Part shown: piece after piece, positions 1 through 13,700 of the stretch
How positions within the stretch are numbered: position 1 is the stretch's first letter
Layout of the letters: every line of letters begins with the position of its first letter
Assembly: GCF_040802235.1 (NCBI RefSeq)
Contig: NC_133158.1
Coordinates: forward strand, 16,270,001-16,334,000
Direction of reading: 5' to 3'
DNA length: 64,000 nt
Source: Manis javanica
Lineage: Eukaryota > Chordata > Mammalia > Pholidota > Manidae
Translations under genes and position numbers: made by a program
The notes under the pieces: model-generated
Told to the model about the DNA's origin: nothing
Databases searched by the model: none
The model's input: only the letters and a program-made list of their open reading frames with translations

Positions 1-928
1 ACTGTTTTTCTTTTTTAGAAAAAAATAATTAAACTCTGCCCTTGAGAAGTTGTCCAATAATTTTATATAACTTCAGCAAAATTTTGCATGTTGAAACTCT
101 GACAATTTAGTAATCTATACAAGTACAAGTAGTACCAAATAACTCAGATAACTTCAAATTAGATAAGTAGCCTGAGAAAGAAGTTTGGGACAGACTGAGG
201 TTGCAATCCCTGTTCCAAGACTTCTAGTTGTACAGCTCTGGGTAAATGACTTAAGATTTTCTAAAACCGTTCAGCTCTCAAATGGAGATATTCTCACCTT
301 CTCACAAAGCTACTTTGAGAATTATTACAGCACCTGTATTAAGGTGGTACAAAACACTATTTCCTTTATGTTCAAAAATTTAAACTGACTCTAGCTTTTA
401 AAAAGTAAAACAAATTTATCCCACATGATTCTATAATGAAATGTCAATAAGGAGTTAAAAGAATAATAAATGAAAAATTTAACCCAGTGAAATGTAATCA
501 CAACGCTGTCATTCAGAGAGCTGCTAAGTCAAAATCAGAGTGAGAACATATGCTGTGTGTTCCCACTGAGCTAGGAAACTTGTTTTTCAGTACTTAATGC
601 TTCATTTTACTTTTTGCTTTGGTCTTTTATAGGGAGAAAAAGGCATTTTAAGAGACCTTAATATAAAATGTAGTTATTAATAATAATTAGTAGTTAATAT
701 GAAAATATAGTTATTCCATTTCATTACACTATTAGGTAATTAATAAATCAGTATTAAATTAAATTAAATCAAGTCAGTAGATATTTGTTGTGGCAAAAGT
801 ATTAATTTAGGTGCTGTAAATATTTTTGGATTAGTAATTCTGCTGTATGTTTAAAAATTATTCCTACTACAGAACTACTTACTATCCTTAATATACATTT
901 TCAGTGAGAGAAGTAGACAATATATGAT
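1..928. other. AT-rich spacer beyond the UBA3 3' end, no gene seen
   Basis: No exon, RNA gene or clear repeat could be recognised. In other mammals the next gene in this direction is TMF1, but none of its coding sequence is visible here. Confidence 0.5.
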
Positions 929-1645
929 TTTATTAATAAATAGTGTGAAAGCATCAGTGATAACTGTTTAAACATTAAATTCTTTTAAACATCCATGTTT
1001 TGGCTGTAATGTGCATATTGGCCTCTATGGCACTGCAAGTAAACACATGAAAATAGTTCCCATTTCCATGCACAGGTATTCAGCTATTACACCTTTTACA
1101 AATTATTATGGACCAGGTAACCTTTGCAATAATTAATATTATTTGGACAGCCACAATTAAATGAATATTAAAACGAGAAGTAGGTTATGTTCAATGTCAA
1201 GCTATGTCCTATGCTCTAGATGTAGGTTGTAATATTTAATGTAATTTAAAACTTAATTTTCTTATTTTTTTTAAGAGGACATGTTTTGTATATGTGGGTG
1301 CTCAAGTGAAAACCAAGGAATGCATTCTTTGACCATATTTAACAAAATTTTGACCACACACAAAAGGATGTTTGCTCCCTCCTATAAAAGATGCAGTGTA
1401 CTTGCTCATAAGCTCTCTCTCCAGGCATCATTTCCCATGCCATTAATGAAAATGCTTACAAGCACCAGCCCCAGAATTCTGTCTTCAAGGAAAAGTTATA
1501 AAGCTAAAAAAGAGTGGCTCATTGTATTTAAGAAAAAGTCAAATTCCAGCAACACTAATGCTAAAAAGGACATCGATTGGATTTCTTAACTTCCACGAAG
1601 TATAGTATTTCCATGAGTTTTCTATTATGTGCAGATTTCTTTTCC
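929..1645 (-). other. UBA3: Probable UBA3 3' UTR with polyadenylation signals
   Basis: On the minus strand the UBA3 stop is followed by AT-rich non-coding sequence. An ATTAAA lies at 1240-1235 and a canonical AATAAA at 934-929. Using the latter gives a 3' UTR of about 0.7 kb, compatible with the size I recall for mammalian UBA3 mRNA. The exact cleavage site is inferred. A 102-codon plus-strand reading frame at 1281-1589 lies in this UTR and looks like chance. Confidence 0.5.
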
Positions 1646-1734
1646 TTAAGAAGTAAAATGAAGTTTGAACAGTACAGTCTGTGGTGTGGTCACATCAGCA
1701 ACTGCCAGTTCTTGCCCATCAACAAGTCCCAACT
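1646..1734 (-). CDS. UBA3: UBA3 last coding exon 18 (residues 435-463 and stop)
   Basis: Encodes [16 protein letters not shown] and ends [10 protein letters not shown] followed by TAA (1648-1646). The C-terminus is where the family normally ends. Confidence 0.97.
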
Positions 1735-4700
1735 CTAAGATGAAAAAAAGCACAATTAACCAAAGCAAAAAAACTGTACAGAAGGGATAAGAATACATAC
1801 TTTCTATACAAACCACAGAGTATTATGGTCTAGATAAACATCAAAATGCAGTTCTATTTAACCAAGGCAATGTTACTTATTCCTTTTGAGATTTTCTTAA
1901 TGTTCTGCTGAAAGAGCAATTAATTCTATTATTATTTCTAAGGATATATTATTATGACAATATCATTATTTAAAGGCATTAAGAGGAAATCTAGAATAAA
2001 CATTTATTACTTTTACCGAAAAAAAAATAATAAACTGATTACTAAATATACTCATTTAAAATACCTTTCAATGTCTTGGAGAGATTTGGCCTTGTTCGTT
2101 CTTCAATAGAGGTTACTGACTAGAAAACAAAATTATTTTAATATAAAGCACATTAAATAAAAATTGTAATAGATTTTTCAAAGAAAATGGACACTGAACA
2201 CTGATCACCTGTAAGTAAAGTGTTCTATTTTTTCCCTCTAACGTTGCTGTGATAGCTGGAGATTTCATCTGCCTAAATATAATTATGACAAAGAAAAATC
2301 AAAGATCACTTTTTAAAAAATAATTCTAGTTTTTAAAGTTTTAAAAATCACAAAAATTATTTCTACAACAGAACACTTACAGAGAAGCACTATTGGTTAG
2401 ATAATCCAAAACCTCCTGCAATTTAGCTGATGGAGAAAACTGAATATTTTGAGGAAGCTGGCTACAAGCTGGGCAGTTTTCCTACACATACAAGACACAA
2501 CAAATCACAGTGCTGCACACAGCAATACTAATTTCTTTATAACAATGAAATGAAAATCAAGTCGTTTTACAGTCATGCATATTCCCTATGAACACATTTT
2601 TATGTTTTAAAACCTACTTTTCAAAACAGACCACTTTTCCTAAATTTTTTGCTCCATAGTATTTATTTCAGGTTATAACTACAAAAGATGTATATAGCAA
2701 GTAGGGTGGTTCTGAACATTAAAAACACTTAGTGTGTTGGCAATTTTGTTCATATTTTTAACCACTCAAGATCTGAAAATCAAAGTATGCATGATCAAAA
2801 AGTTTCCGTTAGTATAATACTACCAACCTTTCTCTCTGCTTCAAACGTGTATGTGTACAGTCCATCTACATCATTGAATACCAAGTAATTATTAAGGGGA
2901 ATATATGCACTGTAATGAAAAAACATTCATCTTTATATAGTTGATCCAGGTCAAAACATAAATTCATATACATATTAAAAATGAAACCCATTACCTTGTG
3001 GCTATTTTAAAAACCTCAGTGGCACACACGGCTGAAAAAAGAAAAGGTGCTTTAACTAAATGAAAATTAGACATTTAAGATTAGAAGATTTTTAAAAGTC
3101 AGTTATAAAACAGAAGAGGTAAAAATACAAGGCTATATTGATTTAAAAATATATATACAACAGATAAAAACAAACCTGCAATTATGAAATAAATAATATA
3201 AATCATAAAAAATTTTTATATTTTTAAAAGAAAAATACATAGATAATATAGTCATTTTAAAAGACAGAAAATAACAAATCTTGTATTTGTTTTGTATAAT
3301 CCAAGTGATAGAGTAATGTTACGTTTTACTTCCTCTTCAGATTAGTGAGCAGCCTATTGTACTGATTTTAAAAAATGGTAATAAAATGTTTACTGCACAG
3401 TTTATGACAGAATCTACAACAAAATATATACAAGATCCAATAGCCTGTTCTTTGTGGACAGCTTAATTACACCACCCACTGAGGAAGGTATTAAATTCCT
3501 AGAACATGAGTTTTCTGCCATCAAGAGCTGCAGCAAAGTCAGTTTAGATATTGAATCAAACTCTGAAGGAAAGAAAACAGAATGAAGCAGTATTGTTTTT
3601 CTCACCTGCAATGACTGCATTTGTAGAAGCTACTGCAGGAATGATTCGTTTTACAACCCCTGAAAAAATAACTTTTATTAAAATATGATCATTTCTTTAA
3701 AAAAAATAGAATAGTTATCTAAAATTAAGCAGTATGATTATTTAATACCATTTTCCACAACTTGATTTTTCAGGCTTTCAAGTCAGAAAACAGGCTTAAC
3801 TCTAACCATGAAATAATCTTTCATATTCCCATCATTTTGTAGCACATTCAAAACCTTGAACAAGTTACAGTAGCACAGAAAACTCTTTACTAAGTTTCAT
3901 ATAAAGGTAAGACAATAATAGCTAACAATTAGTGTTTACTGTGTTATTAGTATGAAGATTAAATAAGAGTTTTCATAATACCCTTATGTTAGCTTTTACT
4001 CTGATTTTAAAGGAAAATGAAAAGTAGCATTCACAGCTATACACCTATATAGAGATATATACAGTAAGTGATAGGGGTGGTATTATGAACCCAAATCTGT
4101 TCCAAACTGCATGATCTTAACTGATACATTATATATGCTACACTCTATAAGGTTTAAGTATGAACAGTTAATAGTTACCTCATTTTTACTCATATAATAG
4201 TTTCACCATCTGATTCACAAAAATTTACAACTAAAAATTGCTCCTGATCATCTCTGCTTCACTCCACAACTTGGACTACGTAAAATATTAAATACAGTTC
4301 TCCATTTCTACCCTAGTTTTTTCATACCAGCACTCATGGATTAGGAATGAACAAAGCCCCACCTTAAACCGTTTTTTTGTAAATACAAATATTCCATAAA
4401 ATCTTATCTGAATTTTTCTTTTTAAAACACAAAAAACTTTAGAGAAAAGTGGCCATGTTATCTTGGAGTGTGAGGGATCACTGAAAGATATGTTCCCAAA
4501 ACTTCAGGTGTAGGCAGGTTTCAAAAACTTCAGAAAAAAAGGTAAATATCTAAGAAGACATGAAAGAAAGACAGTTAAGAAGTTTGGCAAGTTTTTTAAG
4601 AAGTTGATTCTGACCATATGATTACATATAATCTCAGAGAAGGGGAAATCGGGAGGGACTCATGTCATGATGGTTAAACTGGAAGCACTCCATGGAACCA

Positions 4701-7700
4701 CGTACAGCAGGATGTCCTCAAAAGACGAACAGGCAGGCAGAGAGGAGTATAAGAAGACACAGTGCCCCATAAGGAGATTGCTGAGATGATAAGGACTTTC
4801 CCCATCTCCCTGAAAAAAGCTAGACTTCACTTCCAATTTTGCTTCTGGACTCCTTCTCAAGGCTGAAGAGTACACACCAAGCCTGCTAAAAGGTATGGAA
4901 GACTGAATGAGACTACATATTGAAATTAATTTGTAGTTCCTCATCAGGACAAACTGAATTCATTTATTATTTCAAACAATTACCAAATGGGCACTTTATG
5001 CCACACACTGTTCTAAGTGCTGTGCAGAGTAGCGGTGAGAAAAAATTACCTTGCTTCCAATTTTGGTAGGGGAGATAACATGTTAGTAAAGACAGAAGAA
5101 AATTCCAGATATTGAAGAGTTCTATGAAGAAAGTAAAGCAAGGTATGTGTTAAGAGTTGACAGTGGTAGAGGCAACCCAATAGACTGGATGGTCAGAAAA
5201 GACCCCCCTAGGGAGGTGATAACTTGAGCAGAAACCTAATGCATGAGAAACACACAGTTGGGGAAAGAGCATTTCTGTAAACAGCAAGGGGAGAGGCTCA
5301 GAGCAAGGACGTAAGAGTGTTAAGTATGAAACATTCTTTGCACAGAAAAACGAGGCTAGCATTATTTCTGAGCAATTATGAAACAGTACAATAGTGAATG
5401 GCTCAGAGGTCATTTTCAACTGAATGATCAGGAAAACTGGTTAAATTGATACTTGAGGGATAACCAGTCAGCTTTCAGGGGATCCAAGAGGAGCATTCCA
5501 GGTATAAGGATCAGAATATTAAAGCTCTAATGTGGGAATAATTTGGTGTGTTCATGGAACACAAATCAGGTCAGAATAGGTGGAGCACAGGCAGTAAGGG
5601 GTGTGTAAGAATGGAATTTTCAAATGACATTTTTAGAACATCCATAAATATAAGGAAATAATCACAGAAGAGAAATGGCAGATTTTCAAAAAGAAGACAG
5701 TACTCTTTGTGGTGAATTTGGTGATGATCTTGGACAAAATTCTAGAAAGGATGAACTGTGAGTACCTAGATTAGGAAACACTAATCACTAAGATTGAGCA
5801 CTACAACTGTTCACGAAGGCAAGTCATGTCGGGCTCATTTAGTTATTATGACCAGCTTGGCTCTGCAGGACAACGCGAATAACAGTATACCCAGGCTTCA
5901 GTAGAGTATTTTAGTGGACAGTAACTTCAAAGAATCAAAAGTATGGTAGCAATGTAAACAAGCAGACAAAACAAAACAAACACCCCTACTCCACTCTAAC
6001 TTGCAACAATTATCATGTTTATTATAAGCTGTTTTAAGACAAATCCTTGAATGCTGCATTCTAGCCTAGGCAGTTGAGAAGTGTGGATAACTGGAATATG
6101 GTTAGAAAACAACATGGTGGGAACTTAAAGTCATGCAAACAAGTCAACGGTTTAAAGGAACTAGGAAGGTTGATGGCAGTGATAAAAACGAGGAGAGAAT
6201 GTAATCACTGCTCTCCACATGTTAAGGACTATTAAAAGGTAGTTAGATTTTACATGGCACACCCTGGGACAATACTCAAACCAAACTAAAGAGATTTCTG
6301 CTCAATATACAGAATAATCATCTTAATCCAAGTGTGAAAGAAATTGTCCCAGGAGGTGATAAATTCACCTTGAGTGAAAAGAGAAAATGAATGGCTCGAC
6401 TTGTAAAACTTGAGGCCTCTTCCAATGCTAAGTAAATAAGATTCAATGATTTATAGTAAGTTCCTCCTAGCTAACAAGTAGTTTGGATTCTGTTGAACTC
6501 AGTTTCCTCTTATCAAATTTGGGGCACCTGGAAACTATTTCCATGGTACCTTTACTGAACCCCAAATGGATGGTGCAATCCAAAATCACTTATCCATTAT
6601 ATCCTTCAAAGCATCCCCAGCCGAAGAAAAGAATCTCCCATGATCATAACTCGTGGCAGTTGACTAACTTACCTTGAGTGAGTCTATACGTAACACCCCT
6701 AATATTATATTGTGATGCTCGCTCTAGGGATTTTTGGAAAATCCATTGAATATGATCAGGATCATCTCCATCTAATGGAATGCCTTCTGTTAGAGGGAAA
6801 AAAAGGAGAGGAAGGCAGAAACATGCAAACATAAATTAACTTCTTTTAAAGTAATTACCCAAATAAATAATATAAGTGAATACATATTTTATGTAATTCT
6901 GGATTATGAAATTAGGTTTATTACCTCCAAAAGGCTGTTCCTTAGGCCACTGCAATATCCTTACATACTCAATACAGTGTTCTGGTAGCCTGGGCATAGA
7001 TGCAATGGTGCACATGGGAAAATTAACCTAAAACCAGAATTTGCCTTTTTTAAATGGATTTTAAACTATCAAATATTTAAAGATGAAGTTTCTAGGTATG
7101 ATATAGTTTGTAACAGTTTCTTACAATTCATCTTAGCCTTCACTTACAGAAACAAAACATTTTAAACTATAAATAACACAAAACTAACAGAGAACACCTG
7201 AGTCACCTCAGGTTGATCTACCTATAAAAATAGGTTTTCCCTACATTTATACTGTATATAAATTTACTTTTTAGACCATGAGAAGAAAAGTGCAGAATAA
7301 ATTCCTAAATATGACATTTTGTTGTTGACCTGGTATTTAAATTTGAAGGTATAAAACAAACCAGAACAATAGCAAAAAAAAAAAAAATTCACCGAGTTAA
7401 ATCTATTCCAAGTAAATACTCATAAAGTTACTTATATTTATAAAGCAAAATTCCAACTGCCTGTTAAAGGATGTAGGTACATTAAAGAGAACCATCTTTG
7501 GAAGGAGCCTTCTCACCCCTGGTATCTTTATTTCCCTAAAACAATCACTAGCAGAAAGAAAAAAGATAATAGCTCCATCCCAGTAGATAACTTTGTAATT
7601 AATCCTTAACCCCCTACCCTCCAAAGAAAAAAAAATTAATACAAATAAATGATGAGAACAGAAGTTATCAATATTATGATATTCCATCTCTATCTTTCCT

Positions 7701-10700
7701 CATATTTATGATCCTTCTTCTTAGCATAATTTCTAGAAGATAGTTACTCCTAATTAAAAATCCAAAATACTGACTAGACATAGTAATTCAATGCTAAGCT
7801 TACTCCAAGATCCTACAGGACAAATGCATACATTATTTGATTACCTGTGGTGGATACAGTTCCAGTGTGCACTCAATACAAGCAGTCATTCCAGGCAGAA
7901 TCACCCGAGCATTTCCTTTAAAACCTTCTGTCCCTCCATCTATCAAAGGGACAATGGAGCTTGGATCTAATACGCCATCTTCATAATTCAGAAGAGATAT
8001 CTAGGAAAATTAGTGGAGGATTTTAAAAGGAGAGGGAGTAATTCCAAGAGGAGCATGCTGTCAAATAATTCTACAAGTTAATCACACGACTGAATACTAA
8101 TATATCAAATCAAGGGATTACAATATTAGCAATTAATATCCCACCTAAAATTATTGACTGGAAATAAATAATGAAGTATATCTATTTAAATGAAAAATTA
8201 ACTTGATTTTTTCAAAAATATGATATGGAATTCTATTTTACTGTATGTTAAGAGCAGCAGCAAGAACTTCAGAGGCCCATAACAACACTGAAGTCCTTAC
8301 CAGCATGCCATTTATCCATCTTCTGGCTATGATAGAGTCTAGTCCACATACAATTATATGAAATTCTACAAGAAAAAAAAATGCAAGTTTAGTTTTTAGA
8401 AATACCATCACAAAATAATTCACTTTCTACAAAAGAGCAAAAAAGATACCCACGTTTTACTGCAATACATAGACACACACAGATATAACCTTTGAGCTAT
8501 CCTTACACAGCAGCATATAAAAATGCAGCTAATGATGTCAACTAAGAATTCAAACAATGGCATTCTCTTTTCAATCACGTTACTGTAAAGCCACAAGGAA
8601 GAGATAAAAGCAAATGAACAAACAGCCTTCCAAATAGCTAGTCAGCAAGTAAAATACAGAATTTAGTGAGGATTTAATTTCAAGAAGACAACTTACGTCG
8701 ATAGAAAGTATCATTAAAATCCTGAATCTTGTTGAAATGTCTAAATGTAAGTAAAGGAACTTAAGCTGCTTAATTTTTAATTTGCAAAATGAATTTAACA
8801 ATGCCATAAGGTAGAAATCATAATATTTAAAATACCATCAATGTTCTCAACAGTGGAATTCAAGGAATCTGACAAAATGAACACAACCCTACTTCTGACA
8901 AAACCTTTCTAAACACTCCTCCCCTAACCACTTAGTTTCTCTCATCCCTGAACCCACAGATCATATTTATGTCTGTTATGCTTTCTACTCTGCTTCAGTT
9001 TTTATATAAAACCATAAACGCTGGGAAAGCAGAATGTGTCTTTGCTTGGTCCTCAACCATCCGCACCAAGCAAAGGGCAATAAACCTTTTAAGAGAATGG
9101 AACAAGCATATTAAAGTTCCCATTTAGCTAGGTGACTCTTAAGACTTACTGCACAAGTTGAGAATAGTACACCTTAAATTTATGCAATGTTGCATGTCAA
9201 ATATACTTCATTGAAAAAAAAGTTACTGCAAAGCTAATTAACAAAAGCAACACAGATGGTTGCAATAGCTTTTCCAGGTGATTATGGTTAATGTTTTTTG
9301 GGGGAGTAATACTTTAATTTCTGTTCATTTAACTCAGTTTTCAAATCTCTTTTTACCCAACTAAACCCTATGGCAGTCTTCCCCTGCCTGTAGGCTGTAA
9401 AGGGAACCCCATTCAGAATTGGCTGTGGTGTTAATCAGTCACAGCACTTAACATTTTTAGCAGCATGTGTGTGCAGAAAGAAATTTTTTTAAACAATTTT
9501 TCTGAAGGAGCAATTTTTTATGTTTAATAACTTATTATCAACTTATTTATCTAAATTTACAACAAATAATCCATTTATATATTTTTAAAAAGCAGAGAGG
9601 AGAAAAGAAATACAATATATAATATGCTTGCCTTGGATTTTTTGTTCTGGCCTACATAAAGCTATGCAATTCAATTTTTTTTTTCAATTCATAATATATT
9701 CAACTCCAGCCCTCACTCTCTATTCTATAGCTTATGCTTACTGCTAGAACAGGGAGATCAAAAGAGACCCAGCGCAAACACTGGAGAAACAACAATAGGG
9801 GACCCAGGAGTCAGACCAAGAAAGAACCCATCTCCTGGATTTCTATAAAATACTCAAGTTTCACAGATCTCAGTAATGGGGATATACTCCTTTTCATTTT
9901 TCTTTCTCTCTATAGGAACCTATATTTGCATTAAGATTTTTTTTATTTCAAAAAATATACATGCACAGGAAGTTGCAAAGACAGTGCAGAGATGCTGTGT
10001 GTCCTTTACCCAGTTCCCCTCAATGGTTACATCTTATTTATTGTACAGTATCAAATCCACCAATGTGACATTGATGAAATGTGTGCATTAGTCCTGTCAT
10101 TTAGGTACATGTATAGATTTGTTTAACCACCGCCATAAAGATACACTATTCCATCACCAAAGACTTTCCTCCTGTTACCCCTTTATCCTCACATATATCT
10201 CCCCAACCATGCCTAAGAATTCCTGACAGTCAACCACTAACTTGTTCCCCATCTCTGTAATTCTGTCATTTAAAGAATGTTATATAAATAGAATCATACA
10301 ATATAAGACCTTTTGAGATTGGCATTTTTCATGCAGCATAATGCCCTTGATACCCATCCAAGCTGGTGCATGTTTCATGAGTTCCTTTTTTTGCTCAGGT
10401 TATTACGGTATGGCTGCACCACAGTTTAACAATTTACCTATTGACAGATGTTTGGGTTGTGCCATTTTTGGCACTGGAAATAAAACTGCTATGAACATTC
10501 AAGAACAAGTTTTTATGCAGACATAAGTATTGATTTCTCTGGGGTAAATTCCCAGGAATGAAACTGTTGAGTCATATGGAAAGAACATGCTCAGATTTTT
10601 AAGGAACAGCCTATTTTCCAGATGGCTATGCTAGTTTACATTTCCTACCGGCATTGCATGAGTGATCCAGTTATTCTGTATCTTTGCCAATATTTGACAG

Positions 10701-13700
10701 TGTCACTATTTTTCATTTTAGCTATTCTAAGTGTGTAGTAGTATTTCATTGTGACCATAGTTTGGATTTCTCCAAAAGATTTCATGTGCTTTCTGCCATC
10801 TTTAGTGAAATGTCTCTACATTTTTTTGCCCATCTTCTAATTGCATTGTTTTGTTACTGTTGAGTTTTGAGAGTTCTTTATATAATCTAGATAGGAGTCC
10901 TTTGTCAGATACCTACCTCATGAGTATTTCCCAGTATGTAGCTAATATTCTCACCCTCTTAACAGGGCCCTTCACAAAGCAAAAGTTTGTAATTTTGATG
11001 CAGTTCAATTTATCATTTTTTTTCTTTTACAGGTCATGCTTTTGATGTGGTCTATAAGGACTCTTCACCAAGCCCAGATCCTGAGGACTTTTTCTTGACT
11101 CCTTTGGAAGTTACCTTCCAAAGTTTTACATTTTACACTTAAAACCTTTAATACATTTTAAGTTAACTTGTGTAACTTTAAGGTTTAGGTTGAGGCTCAT
11201 TTTTTTTATTATGGATATCCAATGGCTCCCCCAAAATTTGTGGAAGACTTTGTTCAATTATTTTTGCACCTCTGTTAAATATCAACTGGCCACACGTGTA
11301 TGTGGCTATTTCTGTTTTCTCTATTCTGTTCTACTGATCTATGTCTCTTTGGCAACACTACAATCTTGATTATTGTAGCTACATACTAAGTCTTGAAATT
11401 AGACAGTGATTCCTCCCACTTTATTCTTTCTCAGAATTTTTTTAGGTGTTCATCTGCCCATCTGTATAAACTTTAAAATAGTCTTGCCTGTATCAACAAA
11501 AAATTTAGCAGGGATTCTGATAGCAATTGTGTTAAACTTGTATACAAATTTGGGGAGATGGGATATCTTCAGTATGTTGAGTCATCTAATTCTTGAACAC
11601 AGACTACCTTGCATAAACTTACTGGCACTCCTTTCATTTGGCTATAATTTGTTAACTATCTATTTGCTACAATTAGGAGACACAAAGATTAACTAGATCC
11701 AGCCTACAAATTAGTAGTGCAGATATGCAACTGAAACTCAAATTAAGGGCAATAATACAAAATCAACAATAGAACTGGCTACATAAGATTAATTTTAAAA
11801 TTAGGGCAAAAAAAATTTACATAACCTTAAAGAATGGAAGGAACATAAAGCAAAATATTATCAGAAGATACCTCAGTAAAAAGCTTACTGCTGCTGCTGC
11901 TTTATTTTTCTTTTTGCTTATCTGTACTTTCTGTGGTAAACATCTCTTTTATAATAAAGAAAAAAATAAAAGCTTTAAAGTAACTTTTTTGTCAAAAGGA
12001 TACGGAACCACATTGCAATCAGGAACTCTGTCATTTAGAAATTCTGCGGCAACTTCAGCCTTAGGTCTTCCAACATCTTTAGGCCTACAGGAAAAATTAC
12101 ATTTAAATTATCATTCATGATATAAATGTAGATGACCTACAATACTTTATGTTCAAACATAAAAATAACCATGGCGAGTTTATTTAAAGGTTATTTAGAA
12201 GGAACATTTTTACCTAAGTATTTTTGATGAATAATTTAGTCATTCAACACTAAATATCAACCCATGATGTTAAATATTTAGCATCAACCCATGATGCATG
12301 TTAAATATTTACAAGTCTAATTATTTCTTAAGTGAAAATATGAACAGTGTGTTGCTCCCACCCCTGGTTCCCACTCTGGTCCCAGGCCCTGTAAAGCATA
12401 ATGGCATGTTTCCTGGGGATTTGTCATTGCAGCACTTCCCAATGTAAAAAGTTATCCAAGACCTGAGCTTTCCAAGTATCTTTTCCAGGACCTTAGCTGA
12501 AATATACACAAGTCATTCTAGGGATACAAAACCTTCATTTATCCCCTTCTTCCCGTATGTATTGATTAAGTAGTAAATTTTGTGTTCCATAAGAAGCTGT
12601 AACCATGTTTTTGAAGAAGGAATAATTTCACAGGCATTATCTAAAATTGTAAAATATTACCAATATTTTTAAGAAGTTAAAAATGGAAGTCCTCAAAAAG
12701 TCATTCTTAGATAACCACCATAGCTATAGATAGGAAAAGACTTGAATTTTCTCATATCAAATGGCTATTTTCTGTCCTAGTATTTCCTCATTCTCCTCAC
12801 AGAAATAAATTGCTCCCTCGTAAGTGCTTCATTACTCCTTTTTCACACATATTTTTGGTTATATACATAGGTCTATCATACCCAGTGGACTACGAACACC
12901 TGGAAGACAATGACTTTATTCTTATCTCTTTGTATTCCTTCATATCTAAGCACAGAGTAAACATTTTTAAATAAATGAAAATTTAAAAAATCAGTGTGCT
13001 TAAGAGAAATATTTTCCTTTAAAATTGGAATTTTAAAGAAAAAATTTTAACAGCTCAGTTTTCTTTTCTCCAATAAAGCAGTGTGATTTTTTTATTCAAT
13101 ACTTTTGATAAGAGTTTTATTCTTTGTCCTAACTTGCAATGGAAAGGCTCTAGCATAAGTCAAGGAATGAGATTTCAGCATCGCACTCAACTATTCTGGA
13201 CAGAGCTCTTTAGGTATGTAAAGGGGATAAAGAAGACTTTTCAAGATTCTCTTAAGCTGTGAATTGTGTGTGCTTTCACAGTAGACCCCAAATAAAAGAA
13301 CCTGCAGTTGGTTTCTGTGGGGACTAATTTACCATTCCAGGATCAGACTGTTCATCAGATTGTCTCACCTACAATACTGCACTTTGAATAACATGGTCTC
13401 ACACACGTCCCCTTGCCAGGATACCTCAGCCTAACATTTAACCCTGAAAACAGGTACTTACACTGAGGGTTGCTCTGAGATTAAATGAGGTACTATAAAG
13501 AGTTAGAAAGTTCTTAATATATCCTGAGCACTGAACAAATATTAACTGTCATTATGATCTTCAATCATTATTTTAGCCACAAATTAATTGAAACGTCATG
13601 GCCTATTATCCATAACCAGTCAATTCAGTGCTGTTTTTTTTAAAGCATTCACACAGTGCAGTTTGGTTAGACTGCAAAGGACCCATGAACTTTTCCATAG

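Larger units (their letters stand above)
8741..12003 (-). other. UBA3: UBA3 intron 6, more than half filled by a truncated L1
   Basis: 3.26 kb intron. It contains an L2 piece (about 8885-9095), a short L1 tail (about 9150-9222), about 700 bp of AT-rich sequence, and a 1.7 kb L1 from about 9932. No extra exon was found. Confidence 0.7.

Noticed and set aside
1281-1589. 102-codon plus-strand reading frame
   Set aside because: It lies in the UBA3 3' UTR on the opposite strand, with no domain or coding signature.
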